Source of the DNA: Chloroflexota bacterium
GTDB taxonomy: Bacteria; Chloroflexota; UBA6077; CF-72
Direction of reading: 5' to 3'
DNA: 7,017 nt
Assembly: GCA_019247135.1 (NCBI GenBank)
Contig: JAFAPL010000544.1
Coordinates: 1-7,017 of the forward strand
Under the pieces are notes generated by a model. The model did not search any database. It was not told the origin of the DNA and worked only from the letters and a program-made list of their open reading frames with translations. This document shows positions 1 to 4,600 of this stretch, piece by piece. Within the stretch, counting starts at the first letter, position 1; every line of letters begins with the position of its first letter. The position numbers and the translations under genes were made by a program.

Positions 1-134
1 GGCTGTCACCTGCGATCCTGGGCATCGTCATCAAGAAGAACAACGTGGGCAACGTGCCCGACAGTGTGGTCGGCAGCACGCCGGGCCAGACGCCAGGCAA
101 CGCGCGGCCGGAGCAGTTCTACTTCAAGGCATGA
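1..134 (+). CDS. C-terminal end of a family 5 (DppA/OppA-like) solute-binding protein, partial
   Basis: Only the last 43 codons are present, read from position 3 and ending with TGA at 132-134; the start lies outside the window. The visible tail contains KKNNVGNVPD and finishes with RPEQFYFKA. A 'nvPd ... PEQF' ending close to the stop is typical of peptide-binding lipoproteins of extracellular solute-binding family 5. Such a protein would sit outside the membrane, capture the peptide or related ligand and deliver it to the permeases encoded next. The strongest support is context: it directly precedes two Dpp/Opp-type permeases and two ATPases, the usual A-B-C-D-F gene order. The fragment is too short to show ligand-binding residues or the lipobox, so the family call is an inference and the substrate is unknown. 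Confidence 0.72.
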   Translation, partial: LSPAILGIVIKKNNVGNVPDSVVGSTPGQTPGNARPEQFYFKA

Positions 135-165
135 CCGCTCGCACGAAAATCCCCCTCACAAAACT

Positions 166-193
166 CCCCCTCGCCCTGGCTAGGGCGAGGGGG
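166..193. repeat. Perfect 12-bp GC-rich hairpin in the binding-protein/permease gap (REP- or attenuator-like)
   Basis: Bases 166-177 (CCCCCTCGCCCT) are the exact reverse complement of 182-193, with a 4-base loop GGCT. The flanks are also C-rich on the left (151-156) and G-rich on the right (194-207), so a longer imperfect palindrome is possible. No T-run follows on the + strand, so it is not a classical intrinsic terminator. It lies 31 bases after the binding-protein stop and about 60 bases before the permease start. A stable stem there could protect the 3' end of the binding-protein message or reduce read-through, giving more receptor than permease. It also resembles dispersed intergenic palindromes of GC-rich genomes. 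The structure is seen directly; its role is inference. Confidence 0.7.
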
Positions 194-252
194 TTGGGGG
201 GAGTGGGTCGAACCTCCAGAGACCTTGCCTCCCGTTGCATCTGGGGGCGGTC

Positions 253-1242
253 GTGCTGAGCTACTTCGCGCGGCGCTTGCTGCTGGCGCTGCTGACCATC
301 GTGTTCATTTCGATGCTGTCGTTCTGGATCATCCATCTACCGCCAGGCGACTATGTCGACGCGTACATCGCCCAGCTCGCGTCCTCCGGCGCGATTGTCT
401 CGGCCGAAGAGGCCGCGAACCTGCGCGCGCAATACGGCCTCGACCAGCCGATGTACGTCCAGTACCTCCGCTGGGTCGGCTTGATGGCCCAGGGTAATTT
501 CGGCATGGCCATGGAATACAACCGCCCCGTCATGGAAGTCATCGGCGATCGACTCCCACTGACGCTGGTGGTCTCGTTTGCGGCGCTTATCTTCACCTGG
601 GTCCTGGCGCTGCCGATCGGAATCTATTCCGCGATCCGTCAGTATTCGTTTTTCGACTATCTGTTCACATTTGTGGGCTTCATCGGGCTCGCCGTTCCCA
701 GTTTCCTGCTGGCATTGACGGTTCTGTGGCTCGGCTTCGAGTTCTTCAACGCCAACGTCGGCGGACTCTTCTCACCGGAGTACCTCGACGCGGCGTGGAG
801 CTGGGCCAAGGTACAGGACCTGCTCGGCCACCTGGCGATCCCGGCTGTCGTCCTGGGCGTCGGCGCCACGGCCCAGGGAATCCGCATCATGCGCGCCAAC
901 CTGCTCGACGAAAAACGCAAGCCATACGTCGTGGCGGCCCGTGCGCGCGGTGTGCCCGAATCGGAGGTCATTCTCAAGTACCCAACGCGCGTCGCCCTCA
1001 ATCCAATGGCAAGTCAGATCCCGTTCATCTTGCCGCAGCTCGTCGGCGGCAGCATCATCGTTTCGGTAGTCCTGAGTCTGCCCACTGTCGGCCCACTGCT
1101 GCTCAAAGCGCTGATCGCGCTGGATATGTTTCTGGCTGGCACCATCATCCTTCTGATCAGCGTGCTGACCGTAGTGGGCTCGCTCGTCTCGGACCTGCTG
1201 CTGGTGTGGATTGATCCGCGTATCCGCATGGAGCGACGATGA
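253..1242 (+). CDS. Peptide-type ABC transporter permease, DppB/OppB-like
   Basis: This is a 329-residue inner-membrane subunit of the binding-protein-dependent transport family, a normal length for DppB/OppB. Residues 1-29 (MLSYFARRLLLALL...) form the usual first membrane helix, followed by LPPGDY and an extracytoplasmic loop to about residue 100. Further hydrophobic segments lie near 103-125, 137-160, 194-212, 255-275 and 297-318. The EAA coupling loop that contacts the ATPase is at about 228-252 (AARARGVPESEVILKYPTR). It is followed by LSLPTVGPLLLKAL, a typical family ending. I chose GTG at 253 because a GGGGG stretch (243-247) lies 5 bases before it and the protein then begins like its relatives. 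TTG at 235 would add six residues but has no ribosome site. The stop overlaps the next gene by 4 bases (ATGA). It pairs with the next permease to form the channel; the substrate is not evident. Confidence 0.92.
   Translation: MLSYFARRLLLALLTIVFISMLSFWIIHLPPGDYVDAYIAQLASSGAIVSAEEAANLRAQYGLDQPMYVQYLRWVGLMAQGNFGMAMEYNRPVMEVIGDRLPLTLVVSFAALIFTWVLALPIGIYSAIRQYSFFDYLFTFVGFIGLAVPSFLLALTVLWLGFEFFNANVGGLFSPEYLDAAWSWAKVQDLLGHLAIPAVVLGVGATAQGIRIMRANLLDEKRKPYVVAARARGVPESEVILKYPTRVALNPMASQIPFILPQLVGGSIIVSVVLSLPTVGPLLLKALIALDMFLAGTIILLISVLTVVGSLVSDLLLVWIDPRIRMERR
1230..1233 (+). promoter_or_regulatory. Ribosome binding site of the second permease, inside the first permease gene
   Basis: GGAG at 1230-1233 lies 5 bases before ATG 1239. 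It is embedded in the last codons of the upstream permease. Together with the ATGA stop/start overlap it supports translational coupling, which would keep the two channel subunits in equal amounts. Confidence 0.55.
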
Positions 1243-2396
1243 GCACGGAAGCCGTTGCCACTCCAGCACTGGTGCCGGGCGCGCCGGTTACAGTCGAGGC
1301 TCAGGAACGCATCTCTGTTGCGCCACAATGGAAGCTTGTCTGGTGGCGTTTCCGTAAGCACCGACTCGCCCTCATATCGGCCTGCGTGTTGACCCTGATG
1401 TATGTCAGTGTCGTCTTCGCCGACTTCCTTGCGTACGCCGACCCGGTGGCTTCCGAAGCGCAGCGCGGGTTGATCTCTCCGCAAGGCATCCAGTGGTTCG
1501 ATTCGAGCGGCTTCAATCCGACGGTTCAGGCGCTGGTTGGAACCCGCGACCCACAGACATACAAACGTGTGTACGTCGCTGACCCATCGCAGCTGGTGTC
1601 CGTGCGCTTTTTCGTGCATGGCTTCGAATACCGCTTGCTGGGTCTGATTCCGGCGGACATCCATTTGCTAGGCGTGGAAGGTGACGGTCGCACACCCGAG
1701 AACTCGCTGTTCCTGTTCGGCACCGATATCCAGGGCCGCGACCAGTGGTCACGCCTGATGTACGCCACGCAGGTTTCGATGCTGATTGGTCTGACGAGTG
1801 TGGCGCTGAGCCTGTTTCTCGGCGTGCTACTGGGTGGGCTGGCCGGCTATTTCGGCGGGGCAATCGATTCGCTGGTGATGCGTCTGGTGGAGATCCTGCG
1901 CTCGATTCCCACCATTCCGCTGTGGATGGGGATCGGCGCTGCGCTGCCCAAAGACTGGGACATCCTGAAGGTGTTCTTCGTGATGACGATCATCTTCGCA
2001 CTCGTACAGTGGACCGAGCTGGCGCGCGTGGTGCGGGGTCGGTTTCTGTCGTTGCGCGAGGAGGACTTCGTCATGGCCGCGGAGCTCGCCGGCTGCGGGC
2101 GTATGCGCATCATCTTCCGCCACATGGTGCCCTCGTTTTTGAGTCACATCATCGCCGCAACGACGCTTGCGCTACCGGCCATCATTATCTTCGAGACGTC
2201 GCTGAGTTTTCTCGGCCTGGGACTGCGTCCGCCTGCAATCTCCTGGGGCGTGATGCTGCAACAGGCCTCGAACGTCCAGACGCTCGCCATTTCTCCCTGG
2301 CTGTTGTGGCCGGCGCTGTGGGTTATCGTGGTGATCCTCGCCTTCAATTTCCTCGGCGACGGGCTGCGGGACGCGGCTGACCCTTACGGCGTCTGA
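1239..2396 (+). CDS. Peptide-type ABC transporter permease, DppC/OppC-like, with long extracytoplasmic insertion
   Basis: This is a 385-residue inner-membrane subunit, longer than the roughly 280-310 residues usual for DppC/OppC. A cytoplasmic N-terminus with WWRFRKHRLALIS at about 35-47 leads into membrane helix 1 (about 43-63), the OppC N-terminal region. Residues about 65-155 form an extra hydrophilic loop containing DPQTYKRVYVADPSQ and FFVHGFEYRLLG. The canonical LFGTDIQGRDQWSRLMY motif follows at 159-175. Membrane segments follow near 178-203, 211-236, 244-258, 302-322 and 355-372. The EAA loop is at about 277-300 (VMAAELAGCGRMRIIFRHMVP). SFLGLGLRPPAISWG and the ending NFLGDGLRDAADP are hallmark family motifs. 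ATG 1239 overlaps the upstream stop as ATGA, and the stop is 1 base before the next start. It forms the translocation pore with the preceding permease. Confidence 0.93.
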   Translation: MSTEAVATPALVPGAPVTVEAQERISVAPQWKLVWWRFRKHRLALISACVLTLMYVSVVFADFLAYADPVASEAQRGLISPQGIQWFDSSGFNPTVQALVGTRDPQTYKRVYVADPSQLVSVRFFVHGFEYRLLGLIPADIHLLGVEGDGRTPENSLFLFGTDIQGRDQWSRLMYATQVSMLIGLTSVALSLFLGVLLGGLAGYFGGAIDSLVMRLVEILRSIPTIPLWMGIGAALPKDWDILKVFFVMTIIFALVQWTELARVVRGRFLSLREEDFVMAAELAGCGRMRIIFRHMVPSFLSHIIAATTLALPAIIIFETSLSFLGLGLRPPAISWGVMLQQASNVQTLAISPWLLWPALWVIVVILAFNFLGDGLRDAADPYGV

Positions 2397-2397
2397 C

Positions 2398-3408
2398 ATG
2401 ATCGAGCCGATCCTCTCCGTACGTGATTTGAAGACGTACTTCTTTCCTGATGAGGGCGTCGTGCAGGCGGTCGACGGCGCCAGTTTCGACGTTTACCCGG
2501 GCAGAACGCTGGGCGTGGTCGGCGAGTCCGGTTGCGGTAAGAGCGTCACGGCACGGTCGATCCTGAATCTGGTGGAGGAACCTGGCCGGATCGTCTCCGG
2601 CTCAATTATCCTGCGCGACGCCTTCGGCACGATCGACATCACCTCGCTCCAGCCCAATGGACGCACGATGCGGGAGATCCGCGGTGGCACGATCGCGTAC
2701 GTGTTTCAGGAGCCGATGTCGTCGTTCAGCCCCGTCCATACGATCGGCGATCAGATCATGGAAGCCATTCTGCATCACCGCAAAATGTCCAGGTCCGACG
2801 CACGCAAGCGCGGAGTGCAGCTCTTGCAACAGGTTGGCATACCGCGCGCTGACGCGCGCATGGACGAGTACGCATTTCAATTGTCGGGCGGACTCCGCCA
2901 GCGGGCGATGATCGCCACGGCGCTGGCGTGCGATCCGAAGATTCTCATTGCTGACGAACCCACAACCGCGCTGGACGTCACCACGCAAGCGCAGATCCTG
3001 CAGTTGCTGCGTGAGCTGCAGGCGCAGCATGGCATGGCCATCATCCTCATTACCCACAATCTGGGCGTCGTGGCCGAGATGGCCAACGACGTCGCGGTGA
3101 TGTACCTGGGCAAGATCGTCGAGCAAGGCAGTGTCGATGACCTGTTTTTCAATCCCAAACACCCGTACACTCGAGCGCTTCTGCGCTCGATTGCCAGGTT
3201 GTCTGACGAGCCCCGAACCAGGCTGCCAACGATCAGTGGGTCCGTCCCGCATCCATATAACCGACCCTCCGGTTGTCTCTTCAATCCGCGTTGCCCGAAC
3301 GCGATGCCAGGCACGTGCACCACGTTCGAACCGCGCCTGCTGGCCGTCAACGGTTCATCGTCGCAGTCCGTCAGTTGCTTCCTGTATCAGGTGCCGGTTG
3401 GTGCCTGA
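2398..3408 (+). CDS. Peptide-type ABC transporter ATP-binding protein, DppD/OppD-like
   Basis: This 336-residue cytoplasmic ATPase energises the importer as one half of a heterodimer with the next gene product. All nucleotide-binding motifs are intact: Walker A GESGCGKS at 42-49, Q-loop Gln104 (VFQEPMSS), signature LSGGLRQR at 162-169, Walker B ILIADEP at 182-188, D-loop ALDV at 191-194 and switch His220 (LITHN). The C-terminal oligopeptide/dipeptide domain begins near residue 252 (NPKHPYT). It carries Cys293, Cys299, Cys307 and Cys327, including GCLFNPRCP. This cluster is conserved in DppD/OppD proteins, and I recall it binding a [4Fe-4S] cluster in a mycobacterial homologue. The ATG follows the upstream stop by one base and has no clear ribosome site of its own, so re-initiation after the permease is likely. 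Length and domain order are standard. Confidence 0.95.
   Translation: MIEPILSVRDLKTYFFPDEGVVQAVDGASFDVYPGRTLGVVGESGCGKSVTARSILNLVEEPGRIVSGSIILRDAFGTIDITSLQPNGRTMREIRGGTIAYVFQEPMSSFSPVHTIGDQIMEAILHHRKMSRSDARKRGVQLLQQVGIPRADARMDEYAFQLSGGLRQRAMIATALACDPKILIADEPTTALDVTTQAQILQLLRELQAQHGMAIILITHNLGVVAEMANDVAVMYLGKIVEQGSVDDLFFNPKHPYTRALLRSIARLSDEPRTRLPTISGSVPHPYNRPSGCLFNPRCPNAMPGTCTTFEPRLLAVNGSSSQSVSCFLYQVPVGA
3389..3393 (+). promoter_or_regulatory. Ribosome binding site favouring GTG 3401 for the second ATPase
   Basis: AGGTG at 3389-3393 lies 7 bases before GTG 3401, which overlaps the upstream stop (3406-3408) by 8 bases. No comparable Shine-Dalgarno sequence is seen before the alternative in-frame starts GTG 3425 or ATG 3434. 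This makes a coupled start at 3401 slightly preferable, though not certain. Confidence 0.4.
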
Positions 3409-4483
3409 ACATACGAACGGCGCCGTGGCGCACATGGAGGCTGACGCGCTGCTCGAGGTGAAGCACCTCAAGAAATACTTTCCGATTCACAAGGGATTTC
3501 TGCGCAAAGTTGTGGGCCACGTGCGCGCGGTCGACGACGTCTCGTTTGACCTGAAAGCTGGCGAGACGCTGGCGCTGGTGGGAGAGTCAGGCTGCGGCAA
3601 GACGACTACCGCGCGCTGCATCCTGCGTGCGTATGATCCGTCAGACGGTCAGATTCTGTTTCGCACTCAGTCCGGCGATGCCGTGGATCTGGCAGGCGTG
3701 TCGCGCAAGAACCTGCGTCCGCTGCGTCGCGAAATGCAGATGATCTTCCAGGACCCGTACTCGTCGCTGAATCCACGGATGACGCTGCTGGAGATCGTGT
3801 CCGAACCGTTGCTGGTGCACGGCGTGAGGGATCCGAAACAGCGGCTCGACCGGGTGGCTGAGCTGCTGCAACTGGTCGGATTACGACCGGAATACATGCG
3901 CCGCTATCCGCATGCGTTCAGCGGTGGCCAGCGACAACGAATCGGTATCGCCCGAGCGCTCGCGCTGGCGCCGCGGCTGGTTGTTGCGGACGAAGCCGTC
4001 TCGGCGCTGGACGTCTCGGTGCAGGCGCAGATCCTGAACCTGCTGCTGGAACTGCAGGAACGACTCGGGCTGACGTATCTTTTCGTCGCGCACGACCTGA
4101 GCGTGGTCAAGCACATCAGCGATCGAGTCGCGGTGATGTACGTCGGACAGATGGTCGAGCTGGCAGAGACGCGGACTTTGTTTGCGCAGCCGCGGCATCC
4201 GTACACTTCGGCGCTGCTCGCATCCATTCCGGAGCCCAATCCGCGCGTGCGCAAAGCGCCGACGGTGCTGCAAGGCGAAGTGGCGAATCCCGCGGCGCCG
4301 CCGAGCGGCTGCTACTTCCACCCGCGCTGCCCGTATGCGATCGACGTGTGCAGGTCGACGCCGCCGGTCTGGGAGGAGGTGGCGCCTGGCCAGTACGCGA
4401 GGTGCCACCGCGCGCGAGAACTGATGCTGCCCGGCGTCGCGAGCGATCAGCACTACGCACCCGTGCGCGTTACAAACGACTGA
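3401..4483 (+). CDS. Peptide-type ABC transporter ATP-binding protein, DppF/OppF-like
   Basis: This is the second ATPase of the importer, 360 residues from GTG 3401 or 349 from ATG 3434. The conserved part starts with [13 protein letters not shown] just after Met 3434, so both starts are possible. I chose 3401 for its ribosome site and the 8-base overlap with the preceding gene. The open frame extends further upstream to 3131, but that stretch is only the shifted reading of the first ATPase. Numbering from Met 3434: Walker A GESGCGKT 50-57, Q-loop Gln106 ([12 protein letters not shown]), signature FSGGQRQR 162-169, Walker B RLVVADEA 181-188 and switch His220 (FVAHD). Walker B ends ADEA rather than ADEP, which is common in DppF. 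The C-terminal domain has Cys293, Cys299, Cys306 and Cys324 ([10 protein letters not shown]). It should dimerise with the preceding ATPase under the two permeases. Confidence 0.94.
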   Translation: MPEHTNGAVAHMEADALLEVKHLKKYFPIHKGFLRKVVGHVRAVDDVSFDLKAGETLALVGESGCGKTTTARCILRAYDPSDGQILFRTQSGDAVDLAGVSRKNLRPLRREMQMIFQDPYSSLNPRMTLLEIVSEPLLVHGVRDPKQRLDRVAELLQLVGLRPEYMRRYPHAFSGGQRQRIGIARALALAPRLVVADEAVSALDVSVQAQILNLLLELQERLGLTYLFVAHDLSVVKHISDRVAVMYVGQMVELAETRTLFAQPRHPYTSALLASIPEPNPRVRKAPTVLQGEVANPAAPPSGCYFHPRCPYAIDVCRSTPPVWEEVAPGQYARCHRARELMLPGVASDQHYAPVRVTND

Positions 4484-4517
4484 GAGGCCGGCGCACGGCC
4501 AGCAGCGGGCCGTCCTC
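4484..4517 (+). terminator. Weak stem-loop just after the importer operon (possible terminator)
   Basis: ACGGCC (4495-4500) pairs perfectly with GGCCGT (4508-4513) around a 7-base loop. GAGG (4484-4487) could add an outer stem with CCTC (4514-4517) across a bulge. GTTTAA follows at 4518-4523, which is only a very short T-run. It starts right after the stop of the last ATPase and sits before the rph promoter region, where a terminator would be expected. The stem is short, so this is a weak call. Confidence 0.3.
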
Positions 4518-4539
4518 GTTTAACCGTACACCCCGGAGG

Positions 4540-4558
4540 TGCACTTGCCGCAAGCCCT
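4540..4558. promoter_or_regulatory. Rifampin-associated element (RAE)-like inverted repeat upstream of rph
   Basis: CTTGC-C-GCAAG at 4544-4554 is an 11-bp inverted repeat with a single central base. On the minus strand it reads GGGCTTGCGGCAAG. As I recall it, the RAE of actinomycetes is a 19-bp inverted repeat with consensus GGGGCTTGCGGCAAGGCCC, found upstream of rifamycin-inactivating genes and needed for rifampin-responsive expression. Aligned on the core, 15 of 19 positions agree: the whole central 11 bp and the GGG arm match, while the other outer arm does not. Its centre is about 52 bp before the rph start codon. Position, core identity and the gene it precedes all agree. The consensus is from memory and was not checked against a database. 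Confidence 0.75.
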
Positions 4559-4575
4559 GGGCCGTGCCGCATAGT
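4545..4575 (+). promoter_or_regulatory. Candidate rph promoter overlapping the RAE-like site
   Basis: TTGCCG (4545-4550), inside the inverted repeat, matches four of six bases of a TTGACA -35 box. CATAGT (4570-4575) matches four of six bases of TATAAT. The spacer is 19 bases, longer than the optimum of about 17. Transcription would start near 4582 and leave a leader of only about 19 bases, which just contains the ribosome site at 4590-4594. The boxes are weak and the spacing is suboptimal, so this is a tentative inference. It would fit a promoter that needs activation or is low without inducer. Confidence 0.35.
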
Positions 4576-4589
4576 TCGCCCCCGCGGAT

Positions 4590-4594
4590 GGAGG
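4590..4594 (+). promoter_or_regulatory. Strong ribosome binding site of rph
   Basis: GGAGG at 4590-4594, within GGAGGGAG, lies 6 bases before ATG 4601. It fixes the rph start, because the nearby ATG at 4588 is in another frame and overlaps this site. Confidence 0.75.
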
Positions 4595-4600
4595 GAGTGC

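Noticed and set aside
235..252. TTG at 235 as the start of the first permease
   Set aside because: No ribosome site precedes it, and the added six residues do not fit the family; GTG at 253 has a G-rich site at a proper distance.
3131..3400. Upstream extension of the second ATPase frame
   Set aside because: The extension lies inside the first ATPase gene, reads as unrelated low-quality sequence, and the family's conserved region begins only after 3434.
4545..4575. MerR-type regulated promoter, suggested by the 19-base spacer
   Set aside because: MerR operators lie within the spacer between the boxes. Here the palindrome covers the -35 region and the spacer has no inverted repeat.
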